7,053 nucleotides of DNA from the NCBI GenBank assembly GCA_046597185.1, contig JBKJLF010000161.1:1-7053 (forward strand), read 5' to 3'. The notes beneath the pieces are model-generated. The model did no database searches, was not told the DNA's origin, and was given only the letters and a program-made list of their open reading frames with translations. The DNA comes from CAMBDR01 sp046597185 (GTDB lineage Bacteria > Pseudomonadota > Gammaproteobacteria > Burkholderiales > Burkholderiaceae_D). Position numbers and translations under genes: made by a program. Shown piece after piece: positions 1 through 6,546 of this stretch (its first letter is position 1; every line of letters begins with the position of its first letter).

Positions 1-480
1 CAAATCGTAGTGCGCGGCAATGCGCGAATGGTTGCCGATCCAAATGCTCATCAGCGCATCGCGGCTACCCAGGTCGATATCATTTTCCGCACGAAAACCC
101 GGTAAATAACTCTCTACCGTGGTCGAGCCGACATAAATGGCGGGCGGGTTTTCATCGTTGTGATGGTCTTCCAGTTCGGCCAACACTTTATCGAGCGTGA
201 CGCGTATCGGGCAATAATTGACATTGCTTAAATCGTCATTGTAAAAATAACGCCCGTCATTTTCCGGCCCACCCAGCATTGCGACCACCGGCATGCCGCA
301 GTAAAAGCGGCGCAGATAGTCCTGGCCCTTGGCAGCGGACTCCAGCCCGGCTTGTACCATGGGCCAAGCCTTGACCAAACCGCGCAAGATCAGCGGTTGG
401 GTCGATTTCAAAATCTCGTCGCTCAAATCCGCCGGGCTGATGCCGTCGATCTCGCGCACCGGGGTCAGATTAGCCAACAT
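1..480 (-). CDS. Cupin-like (cupin_8/JmjC-type) domain protein, N-terminal part, cut by window edge
   Basis: I read this frame directly. It opens with an ATG at 480 (MLANLTPVRE) and runs without a stop for 160 codons to the window edge. The protein has the look of the cupin_8/JmjC-like family of Fe(II)/2-oxoglutarate-type oxygenases. It starts with a 'QPLILRGLVKAWP' segment (residues 28-40), typical of their N-terminus, and ends with 'IWIGNHSRIAAHYDL' (146-160). H157 and D159 there form an HxD metal-binding motif; the second metal-binding His would lie beyond the window. Family members are usually a little over 300 residues, so about half is present. An in-frame TGA at 504-502 leaves 480 as the first ATG. 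The start lies inside the end of the SapC gene (11-base overlap), which suggests translational coupling. Proteins like this are often annotated 'Pass1-related' or 'cupin-like' next to TonB receptors. The substrate is unknown. Confidence 0.85.
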   Translation of the reverse strand, partial: MLANLTPVREIDGISPADLSDEILKSTQPLILRGLVKAWPMVQAGLESAAKGQDYLRRFYCGMPVVAMLGGPENDGRYFYNDDLSNVNYCPIRVTLDKVLAELEDHHNDENPPAIYVGSTTVESYLPGFRAENDIDLGSRDALMSIWIGNHSRIAAHYDL

Positions 481-1174
481 GGGCGCGGTTCTTTCTTTCG
501 ATCAGGTCGCGCAAATGCGATAACGAGGCCAGCGCCATAAAAATTGCCTGCAAATAACCGCGCTTGATCAAGTCTTCCAGTACCGCACCACTCAGGGCGT
601 TGACTTTTTCTTCGTTGATGGTGTAAAAACCAATCAGGCGATGTTGCGAGCCGTCATTGAGTTCAACATCCAGCACAAACGATTCGAGCAATTCCAATTG
701 CAGCAGCGTATCAATAAAGGGCGGCATACTTTGTAAGCCTTGATGGATGTTGACCAACATCGCATTCATGCCTTCGATATATTCGGTGGTGCCGCCATGC
801 GGTAAAAACACCGCTTCGCCTTCGGTCGTGTTCACTCTTGGGTGGTCCAGATCGACATGCACCATTAACTCCGGGCCGGTAATGCCGATCAGGAAAGGCT
901 GGCGTGCCATGGTGAGCGGGATATAGGTGGCGTCCCAACCCTTGTCGGTCAAAAACAGGTTTTCTCCTTCCTGAAAGCCAAACAGCGCGACTGATTCAAA
1001 GGAGCGCCCGTCGTCACTCTTGCGAAACACAATCGGATAGTGCGCTTGCACATCGCGAAACTCGGATGGCAGCGCAAGCGTGAACATGACACTGTCGCCC
1101 AAGGCTGCGCTGTGGCCGGCAAGGATGCGCATGTCCTTGTGATCGATGTTATTGAGTAAAGCATGATTGGACAT
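470..1174 (-). CDS. SapC family protein
   Basis: A 234-residue protein matching the SapC-like family in length and motifs. It has 'LPSEFRDVQAHYPIVFRK' (35-52), 'ALFGFQEGENLFL' (63-75), W80, and 'YIPLTMARQPFLIG' (84-97). The family name comes from an S-layer-associated gene, but its biochemical role is not established and no catalytic motif is evident. There is no signal peptide or membrane segment, so it is probably cytoplasmic. The frame extends six codons further to a TTG at 1192. I prefer the ATG at 1174 because an AAGAGA Shine-Dalgarno-like stretch (1186-1181) lies 6 bases before it. The gene follows the halogenase after a 75-base AT-rich gap and overlaps the cupin-like gene by 11 bases. 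The halogenase, SapC and cupin trio beside a TonB receptor is a recurring set in Xanthomonas, Caulobacter and Cellvibrio-like bacteria. Confidence 0.88.
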   Translation of the reverse strand: MSNHALLNNIDHKDMRILAGHSAALGDSVMFTLALPSEFRDVQAHYPIVFRKSDDGRSFESVALFGFQEGENLFLTDKGWDATYIPLTMARQPFLIGITGPELMVHVDLDHPRVNTTEGEAVFLPHGGTTEYIEGMNAMLVNIHQGLQSMPPFIDTLLQLELLESFVLDVELNDGSQHRLIGFYTINEEKVNALSGAVLEDLIKRGYLQAIFMALASLSHLRDLIERKNRAHVG

Positions 1175-1249
1175 AATGGGTCTCTTGGGCAAGGTTAAAT
1201 GGATTGTTTTGAATTTCTATGTCAGACTCAGCTTGTTATTTTGATTTTA

Positions 1250-2866
1250 TCAAATCTTTTGCAATCCATACCTGCAGATATGCCGAATCAGTTCGCGATT
1301 GTCGGGTAGCGCCCCCAACACTTTCCTGGTCAGGGCAGCGGCTTCGTGGAAATAGCCTTCGGCTAGCTCAAGGTGGTCGGAGCGGCGTGGTGCATGGCCA
1401 GCTTGGGTGCGAAAGCCCATGCCATACAATACATATTGGTAGCTGGCGGAGGGAAAAATCTCTTCGATGCGCACAAAGTCGTAGCGCGAAGGCGGTTTGT
1501 GCTGCCACAGCGTGAGTAATTCGGAGAGGCGCGGCGGAATCGATGCGCTGGCGCGATTCTCAATCCAATAGGCCGAGTCGGTGCGTTGGCTCAGGACATA
1601 GTGCAATTTTAAAAAATCGATGACGCGCTCCCAGCGGTAAGTAAATGCATCATTGAAGCGCTGCGCCACAATCTCCATGGCGGCACGGGTGGCGGGCATG
1701 TCGTCGCTGACCATGCTGGCCGATAATTCCACCAGCGCCAGCGCCGAGGCTTCCAGCGGTTCAATAAACCCGGCTGAGAGGCCAATGGCCACGCAGTTGT
1801 GGTGCCAAAATTTTTGCCGATAGCCGGGTTGGAAGGCAATCTTGCGTGGCGTCGGGATGGCCGTGACAGCCAGGCTAGGTTGGGTTTGCCGCACATAGGC
1901 GCGCAAGGCCTGTTCGGCGGCGGCGTCGCTGCTGTGCGCGCTGGAATACACATGGCCGATGCCGCGCCGGGTGGGCAAGCCAATATCCCAAATCCAGCCA
2001 TTGCTTTGCGCGGTGGAGGTGGTTTGTGAAGCGATCGGGCTATTTTCATCGGGGTAGGGCACTTGCACTGCCAGCGCGGTATCGTTAAACAGCACGTGTT
2101 GTTGCGAAACCACGGGTACGCCATAGTGCTTGCCCAGTAGTAATGATTGCATGCCGGTGCAATCAATAAACAAATCGCCGGCGATGTCACCATGCGCCCT
2201 GGTTTGCAGTGAAGCAATATCGCCATTGGGATGCGAGTTGACGGCCAGTACATCGTCCGCCACATATTTGACGCCAAGCCGCTCGATACAGTGGCGGCGC
2301 AGAAACAGGCCGAACTTGCCCGCATCCAAATGGTAACCATAGTTGGCCACGCCGGCGAATTCGGGGGTGGTAACTTGCTTGGGGGCCTTGCCGTGGACGC
2401 ACAGGTGCGGCTGAAAGCTGACCAGATCGGCAAAGGGCACATTCGGGTGCTGTTGTTGCCAGGCGGCGGCCAAATTGGTTTCGGTATAGCCTTGCGGCAA
2501 GACGAAGGGGTGGAAATAATAGTCGGAGTCGGCGTTGGCGTCGTTGTTGTCGCTGCGGCTGCGGCCGCCACTCACCGGATTATTGCGCCAGCAGTTAAAG
2601 CGTGAGCCTTGCTTGAACGAGGCATCGCATTCGCGGAAGAAATCCGTTTCGGATACGCCAATTTTGGCCAGTGTATCGCGCATGGTAGGCCAAGTGCCTT
2701 CACCCACGCCGATGGGGGGGATATTCGGTGATTCGATCAAGGTGATCTGTAAGCCGGAGCCAGAAGCCAAACCGGATTGGTGTTCCGCCGCGATCACCGC
2801 AGCGCTTAACCAGCCAGCGGAGCCACCGCCGACAATGACGATATGTTTGATCAATCCATCCTTCAT
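1250..2866 (-). CDS. Flavin-dependent tryptophan-halogenase family protein
   Basis: A 538-residue protein with the full architecture of flavin-dependent halogenases. These use reduced FAD, O2 and halide to make an oxidised halogen species that attacks an aromatic substrate. The N-terminal FAD-binding GxGxxG is 'VGGGSAGW' (G13, G15, G18), followed by 'PPIGVGEGTWP' (50-60). K85 in 'DASFK' aligns with the essential active-site lysine (K79 of PrnA, from memory). 'GWIWDIGL' (290-297) is the WxWxI motif, with Gly where Pro is usual. 'GFIEPLEAS' (366-374) supplies E372, the counterpart of the substrate-contacting glutamate. A polar Asn/Asp/Ser-rich stretch lies at about 94-116. No signal peptide, so cytoplasmic. 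It probably needs a separate flavin reductase, which is not in the window. The ATG at 2866 is the natural start; its ribosome site is weak (a G5 run 8 bases upstream). Substrate unknown: tryptophan is only the family label, and orphan relatives beside TonB receptors may act on other indoles or phenols. Confidence 0.93.
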   Translation of the reverse strand: MKDGLIKHIVIVGGGSAGWLSAAVIAAEHQSGLASGSGLQITLIESPNIPPIGVGEGTWPTMRDTLAKIGVSETDFFRECDASFKQGSRFNCWRNNPVSGGRSRSDNNDANADSDYYFHPFVLPQGYTETNLAAAWQQQHPNVPFADLVSFQPHLCVHGKAPKQVTTPEFAGVANYGYHLDAGKFGLFLRRHCIERLGVKYVADDVLAVNSHPNGDIASLQTRAHGDIAGDLFIDCTGMQSLLLGKHYGVPVVSQQHVLFNDTALAVQVPYPDENSPIASQTTSTAQSNGWIWDIGLPTRRGIGHVYSSAHSSDAAAEQALRAYVRQTQPSLAVTAIPTPRKIAFQPGYRQKFWHHNCVAIGLSAGFIEPLEASALALVELSASMVSDDMPATRAAMEIVAQRFNDAFTYRWERVIDFLKLHYVLSQRTDSAYWIENRASASIPPRLSELLTLWQHKPPSRYDFVRIEEIFPSASYQYVLYGMGFRTQAGHAPRRSDHLELAEGYFHEAAALTRKVLGALPDNRELIRHICRYGLQKI

Positions 2867-2916
2867 GAAGTAGGCCCCCGGTTTCTCTTATGCTCTGTTA
2901 AACAAGGTTCTCGCTG

Positions 2917-2951
2917 TGCAAAGGGGCGACCCGTGAGTCGCCCCCTTTGCA
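2917..2951 (-). terminator. Strong intercistronic hairpin between receptor and halogenase genes
   Basis: The arms 2917-2930 and 2937-2951 pair over 14 bp with one bulged base, around a 6-base loop (2931-2936). The stem is GC-rich at its loop end. It lies 20 bases past the receptor stop on the minus strand. The sequence after it (CAGCGAGAACC on the minus strand) has no T-run, so it is not a classic intrinsic terminator. More likely roles are partial attenuation, or a 3'-end barrier protecting the receptor mRNA so that it outnumbers the downstream enzyme messages. The pairing is seen directly; the role is inferred. Confidence 0.7.
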
Positions 2952-2970
2952 GGCTTTACCCTGGTGATGC

Positions 2971-5900
2971 TTAGAACTTATAGCGTGCTGCAATACTATA
3001 ACGCGGGCCAGCTTGTGTCACGTACAACACCTCGGATTTGGTGCGACCGTGGAGGCGCTGGATGCGATCCGTCAGGTTAATGGCTTCAAACTGAAAGCTC
3101 AATTTGTCATTATACGCATAACCCACGCTCAGATCGAGCTGGCCGTATGGCTCGGTGTAGACCGGATTGTTACCACTACCGTCATTGGTCCCAGCCAGGA
3201 ACTCGTCACGCCAGTTGTAAGCGGCACGAACCGTCCATTTTTTATCTTCGTAAATACCCACCAGGTTGGCCGAATCACTCAAACCGATCAGCGCAAACTG
3301 GTCATTGAGTTTGGCGTTATCGTACCTCAGGTTGGAACGGACAACGGTGTAGTTGGCGATGAAACCAAAGCCGTTCTTGAACAGGTGCTGGATGTTAAAT
3401 TCCACGCCTTTTAAGCTGGCCTTGCGTTTGTTTTCATACGAATCAATCCGGAAGGTCGCCAGCGGATCGGTGGGTAGGCCGGAAATAGTGCCAGTCTCAT
3501 TGCCCCCACCATCCAGGCCCGTGCTGGTCACACCAGGCGAATTTCTGAAGTTGCGGAAAATAAAGTTACGGATGCAAGTGGTGTCGTTAGCGCAACCCGA
3601 GGCCTGGGCTGCATTCCAGTATGCCCCACCAACCGGGGTGTGTAAGGTGGTACTTTGCACGTCTCTGGAACTCTGACCGACATAGTTTTCCAGATCTTTA
3701 TGGAACAGGCCAACCGAAACATAGTTTTGCTTGGTGTAGTACCACTCGAATGACAGATCCAAATTCTTCGATTTAACCGGTTTCAGACTGGGGTTACCCT
3801 CTTTGCCCGTACCGCCGCCGACCCGGTATCCTGTGTCAATGGTGGTACCGCCCTGAATTTGATCATAGCGTGGGCGACCAATGGTTTCACCATAGCTGGC
3901 ACGCAGCTTGGTGTCGGGATGCAGTTCAATATCAAAATCGAAGCTGGGTAACACGTTATTGTAACTACCTTTTTTGGTTTCAAAATTGCGGCCGCTAAAT
4001 TGCACGGGCAACTCGTTTTGGGCCACCCAGTTAATGCCAACCGCAGTGGGCACCAGCGAAGCGGAGGTGACATCGGTCTTTTCAAAGCGCACGCCAATTG
4101 CAGTGTGTACGGGGTATTTCAGATCCCATGCGGTGTTCAATTGCAAGAATGCGGAGGTCGATTTTTCTTTGACGCGGCCGTCAGTGTCCGGGCTGGCAAA
4201 GTTCGGCAAATACAACTGTGGCTGTGCCGGGTTGGCAGGGGTGCCGGCGGCGGCCGCGATTGCCCGGAGTTCGGCAAAATTGAAGGTGTTAAAGTTATTG
4301 AACAAGGCCGGGTTGCTACTGCCATTGATCTTATTAAAATATTTGCGCAGGGTCTCTGCGTGGAACAGGGTCGAAGGATAGCCGCCGGTGTTGTCTACCC
4401 CACCCCAACTATCGCGCTGCACATTCGAGAAGGTGGAACGATTTTCTTGATCGATCAGGGACAGGCCAAAATTAACGACGGACGCATCGGAGACGTTTAC
4501 GCGGCCTTTGATTTGCGCTTGATCAACAGTCGCTTTTTTGTAGCCATTCTGGAAAACGGAACCTGTCAACTTCTGCGGCGCGGCGTTAAAGTCAGCACCG
4601 ACAATGCTCAGCACGGGTAAGGCTTGGGTAAAGTCGCCCGTGGTATTGCCACGGCTGAAGCTGGCCGTGCTGATCACGTTACTGGAACCAAACGGGCTAT
4701 CGGCCTGGGATTCGGCAGTGGAATGGTGCGCATCAAACTCCAGCTTGATGCCGGGTGACACTTTCCATGCCGCATTAAAGCCCAGTGATTTGTTTTGCGT
4801 TTTGGTCGCAAAATCGGCACCCGCTTGCGAAATATCCTGTTTGCCGTCGAGAAATTCGGTATACAGCAGTGGTCCCGCAACCGGGCCATTGGAGAAGGTG
4901 CTCTTTGATGGGCCAAAGTTGAACCAGGCGGACAATTCGGCGCGCTTGGTTTGAATCTTGTTTTCAGCGTAAGTGTAATCAAGCGTGGTGATCAAGTCTT
5001 TATTGGGCTTGAACTGCAAGGTGATTTGGCCGTTGGTGCGCTGACGCTTGACGCCGCTCATACGGTAAACCAAATTTTGCGGCACCGAATACACATCGTT
5101 CGGACCGGGGCGGTTGGTAATGTTTTCCGAACCCGCCTGGCCTGGCAGGGGAACATGACCCCAGGAATTATCATCATTGCCCTGGAAAGAACGCCAGCCA
5201 TTGGGCACCGAGGCTTGGTTAAAGCCAAGGTTACGCTCCTGATAGCTGCCGCTTAAAGCCAGACCAAACTTGCCTTCAGCAAAGGTATTGCTGTAGAGGC
5301 CAGAAAATTCAGGCGTGGTGGACGAGCTGGCCTTAACATCGCGTGGCAAATTGTTGTTGGAGGTGTCGTTGAGTAATTTAATGCCCACGCTGGCGTTCAA
5401 GCCGGGGTTATCAAACGGACGCGCCGTCATCACGTTGAGCGTGGCACCAATACCACCGGTGGGCGTTTCGGCGCGGCTGGTTTTGTAGACATCAATACGG
5501 GAAATACCTTCGGATGCGATATTGGCAAAGTCAAACGCCCGGCCACTGAGATCGCCCAGGTTGGAAGTAGGCATTTGGCGACCATTTAACAACACCATAT
5601 TAAAGTCTGGCCCGACACCGCGTACCGTAATTTGGGAGCCTTCGCCGATGCTGCGATCAATCGACACACCGGTAATGCGTTGCAGCGATTCCGCCAGGTT
5701 GGTATCCGGAAACTTACCGATATCGGCCGCGACGATGCCGTCCACGATACCGTCGGATTTACGCTTGAGGTTGAGTGAGGTACTCAGACTGTTACGCAGC
5801 CCCGTTACAGTAACTTTTTGAACTTCACCTTCTGCCGGTGCTGCCGCTGCTGTTGTTGTTGCCGGCGCTGCTTCTTGCGCATAACTTGATGTGATCAGCG

Positions 5901-5985
5901 CCATACAGGCGCTTGCTACCGCCATGCTCATCAATCTTTGTTTGGTTTTTGGAAAAACCATCACCCCTCCAGTTTGTTGCAACAT
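2971..5985 (-). CDS. TonB-dependent outer-membrane receptor (Xanthomonas/Caulobacter-type)
   Basis: A 1004-residue outer-membrane active transporter driven by TonB-ExbB-ExbD. From the chosen start, residues 1-36 are a signal peptide: basic KTKQR at 13-17, a hydrophobic core, and probable cleavage after 'SSYA'. An Ala/Thr/Pro-rich linker (about 37-53) precedes a TonB-box-like 'EVQKVTVTG' (54-62). The plug follows, with 'DIGKFPDTNLAESLQRITG' and 'QITVRGVGPDFNMVLLNGR'. The remainder is beta-barrel, including 'GNPSLKPVKSKNLDLSFEW', a C798/C804 pair that may form a loop disulfide, and a terminal 'YSIAARYKF' whose last Phe suits BAM recognition. It resembles the TonB_rcpt_bac family and is long for it. 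The divergent beta-glucosidase and shared operators suggest a beta-glucoside or cello-oligosaccharide as cargo (inference). The frame reaches back to a TTG at 6018. I chose the ATG at 5985 (GGAGG 5 bases upstream); the ATG at 5961 (GGAGG 4 bases upstream) is a close rival and also leaves a good signal peptide. Confidence 0.96.
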   Translation of the reverse strand: MLQQTGGVMVFPKTKQRLMSMAVASACMALITSSYAQEAAPATTTAAAAPAEGEVQKVTVTGLRNSLSTSLNLKRKSDGIVDGIVAADIGKFPDTNLAESLQRITGVSIDRSIGEGSQITVRGVGPDFNMVLLNGRQMPTSNLGDLSGRAFDFANIASEGISRIDVYKTSRAETPTGGIGATLNVMTARPFDNPGLNASVGIKLLNDTSNNNLPRDVKASSSTTPEFSGLYSNTFAEGKFGLALSGSYQERNLGFNQASVPNGWRSFQGNDDNSWGHVPLPGQAGSENITNRPGPNDVYSVPQNLVYRMSGVKRQRTNGQITLQFKPNKDLITTLDYTYAENKIQTKRAELSAWFNFGPSKSTFSNGPVAGPLLYTEFLDGKQDISQAGADFATKTQNKSLGFNAAWKVSPGIKLEFDAHHSTAESQADSPFGSSNVISTASFSRGNTTGDFTQALPVLSIVGADFNAAPQKLTGSVFQNGYKKATVDQAQIKGRVNVSDASVVNFGLSLIDQENRSTFSNVQRDSWGGVDNTGGYPSTLFHAETLRKYFNKINGSSNPALFNNFNTFNFAELRAIAAAAGTPANPAQPQLYLPNFASPDTDGRVKEKSTSAFLQLNTAWDLKYPVHTAIGVRFEKTDVTSASLVPTAVGINWVAQNELPVQFSGRNFETKKGSYNNVLPSFDFDIELHPDTKLRASYGETIGRPRYDQIQGGTTIDTGYRVGGGTGKEGNPSLKPVKSKNLDLSFEWYYTKQNYVSVGLFHKDLENYVGQSSRDVQSTTLHTPVGGAYWNAAQASGCANDTTCIRNFIFRNFRNSPGVTSTGLDGGGNETGTISGLPTDPLATFRIDSYENKRKASLKGVEFNIQHLFKNGFGFIANYTVVRSNLRYDNAKLNDQFALIGLSDSANLVGIYEDKKWTVRAAYNWRDEFLAGTNDGSGNNPVYTEPYGQLDLSVGYAYNDKLSFQFEAINLTDRIQRLHGRTKSEVLYVTQAGPRYSIAARYKF

Positions 5986-5990
5986 TACTT

Positions 5991-5995
5991 CCTCC
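5991..5995 (-). promoter_or_regulatory. Ribosome binding site GGAGG supporting the receptor start at 5985
   Basis: GGAGG on the minus strand ends 5 bases before the ATG at 5985. A second GGAGG (5970-5966) lies 4 bases before the in-frame ATG at 5961, so both starts have strong ribosome sites. The longer form is preferred because of its better spacing. Confidence 0.6.
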
Positions 5996-6015
5996 CGTTC
6001 GTTCATTTTCATGAT

Positions 6016-6061
6016 CAATACGCGTTATCGAGCCTGACAATCGAGCCTGACAAACGTATTG
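6016..6061 (-). repeat. 7-bp inverted repeat bracketing the tandem duplication in the receptor leader
   Basis: CAATACG (6016-6022) and CGTATTG (6055-6061) are perfect reverse complements separated by 32 bases. The loop is filled almost entirely by the 13-bp tandem duplication. It could fold in the receptor mRNA leader, or be a DNA-binding site. A 7-bp arm is short, so chance is possible. Confidence 0.45.
6027..6053 (-). repeat. Exact 13-bp tandem duplication upstream of the receptor gene
   Basis: ATCGAGCCTGACA occurs twice head to tail with no mismatch, plus one extra base of a third copy. It ends 42 bases upstream of the preferred receptor start. On the minus strand each unit contains TTGTCA, one base off a -35 box, so the duplication may have created a second promoter element or regulator site. 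The best partner I see is GATAAC, 18 bases after the distal copy, which is weak. Recent slippage duplication is an equally simple explanation. Confidence 0.8.
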
Positions 6062-6266
6062 GTTTTTTGCACACCATAAAAAGTAGTTCCACTGCCCACC
6101 CGTTTTACAACAGCCACCTTTGACGCCAATGGGTTAACGCACAACTACAGAAAATCTAATTTGTTTCGCCCCACCGACATCCTGAAACATTACACCAATA
6201 AACGATTGAAATTTACTGGCATCAACCGGGTTTGGTCGCTTTCAAACATCGAAACACTTCTAAATA

Positions 6267-6283
6267 CGTGAAAGCGCTTTCAT
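6267..6283 (-). promoter_or_regulatory. LacI-family operator, receptor side
   Basis: CGTGAAAGCGCTTTCAT contains the perfect 14-bp palindrome TGAAAGCGCTTTCA (6269-6282) with the central CG step typical of LacI/GalR-family operators. The identical 17-mer occurs on the other strand at 6547-6563. It overlaps the end of a candidate -10 box for the leftward receptor operon, a suitable place for repression. The regulator gene is not in the window. A beta-glucoside- or cellobiose-responsive repressor is inferred from the genes it flanks. Confidence 0.88.
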
Positions 6284-6310
6284 TTTAATGAATTAATCGC
6301 CGAAAAGCAA
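6282..6310 (-). promoter_or_regulatory. Candidate promoter for the receptor operon
   Basis: On the minus strand, TTGCTT (6310-6305) and TAAAAT (6287-6282) are separated by 17 bases. The -10 box matches consensus at 5 of 6 positions, while the -35 box matches only 3 of 6. Overlap of the -10 box with the operator supports the call. Transcription would begin near 6275, giving a leader of about 290 bases. A closer promoter within the tandem repeat region cannot be excluded. Confidence 0.5.
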
Positions 6311-6411
6311 CAAAAAAATATCAGATATCTTGAAATCGTATAACACCAAAATCGGCGTTGTTTATTTGAGACATCATCGAAGTTGGTATGCCAGCACAAA
6401 AAAATGGGGTG

Positions 6412-6425
6412 TGAAATCGTTTTCA
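6412..6425. promoter_or_regulatory. Degenerate third LacI-type operator (possible auxiliary site)
   Basis: TGAAATCGTTTTCA matches the 14-bp operator palindrome at 12 of 14 positions, keeping the central CG and both outer TGAAA/TTTCA arms. Its centre is 143 bp from the receptor-side operator and 136 bp from the beta-glucosidase-side operator. This would suit looping by a tetrameric repressor. The preceding bases also make TGTGA (6410-6414), so a CRP-like site with a poor right half is an alternative reading. Confidence 0.55.
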
Positions 6426-6442
6426 AAGTCTTTTTAAGGCAA

Positions 6443-6460
6443 CCATCATGGATATGATGG
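6443..6460. repeat. Small perfect dyad CCATCAT-N4-ATGATGG
   Basis: Arms 6443-6449 and 6454-6460 are exact reverse complements around a 4-base spacer. The dyad lies about 50 bases upstream of the beta-glucosidase -35 box. It could bind an activator or be a chance dyad. There is no T-run, so it is not a terminator. Confidence 0.45.
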
Positions 6461-6508
6461 CAAATTGGGGCCATTCTTCCGTCCTTTTATAGGATTTATC
6501 AAAAGCGA

Positions 6509-6536
6509 TTGACAAACGAAATAGAGTCGTTATAAT
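6509..6536 (+). promoter_or_regulatory. Consensus sigma-70 promoter of the beta-glucosidase gene
   Basis: TTGACA (6509-6514) and TATAAT (6531-6536) are both exact consensus hexamers, separated by 16 bases. Transcription should start near 6543, leaving a leader of about 98 bases. The operator palindrome begins about 5 bases after that start, so a bound repressor would block initiation or early elongation. A near-perfect promoter with a start-site operator fits tight repression with high induced output. Confidence 0.88.
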
Positions 6537-6546
6537 TTGGTCTTCG

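Noticed and set aside
1240..1254. TTTGAT-TTT-ATCAAA dyad over the halogenase stop as a terminator
   Set aside because: A 6-bp AT-only stem with a 3-base loop is too weak, and the next gene follows closely in the same direction.
1609..2571. Long 320-codon frame antisense-register within the halogenase
   Set aside because: It is the same strand in another frame, dominated by Ala/Pro/Thr/Arg from the GC-biased halogenase codons; the halogenase frame has clear family motifs.
2714..2720. Run of seven G (C7 in the halogenase coding strand) as a phase-variation tract
   Set aside because: It encodes the conserved PPIGVGEG region in the correct frame, and seven bases is too short to argue for switching without variation data.
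4000..4620. 206-codon plus-strand frame opposite the receptor
   Set aside because: It is an antisense shadow of the receptor barrel with no recognisable domain or ribosome site.
5841..5876. Trinucleotide-rich stretch near the receptor N-terminus as a microsatellite
   Set aside because: It is imperfect and encodes the ordinary Ala/Thr/Pro linker between signal peptide and TonB box.
6179..6252. Two tiny minus-strand frames (19 and 18 codons) that could be leader peptides
   Set aside because: No good ribosome site, no run of regulatory codons and no following attenuator hairpin.
6280..6474. 64-codon minus-strand open frame in the intergenic region
   Set aside because: It crosses the promoter, two operators and AT-rich low-complexity sequence, lacks a convincing ribosome site and resembles no known protein.
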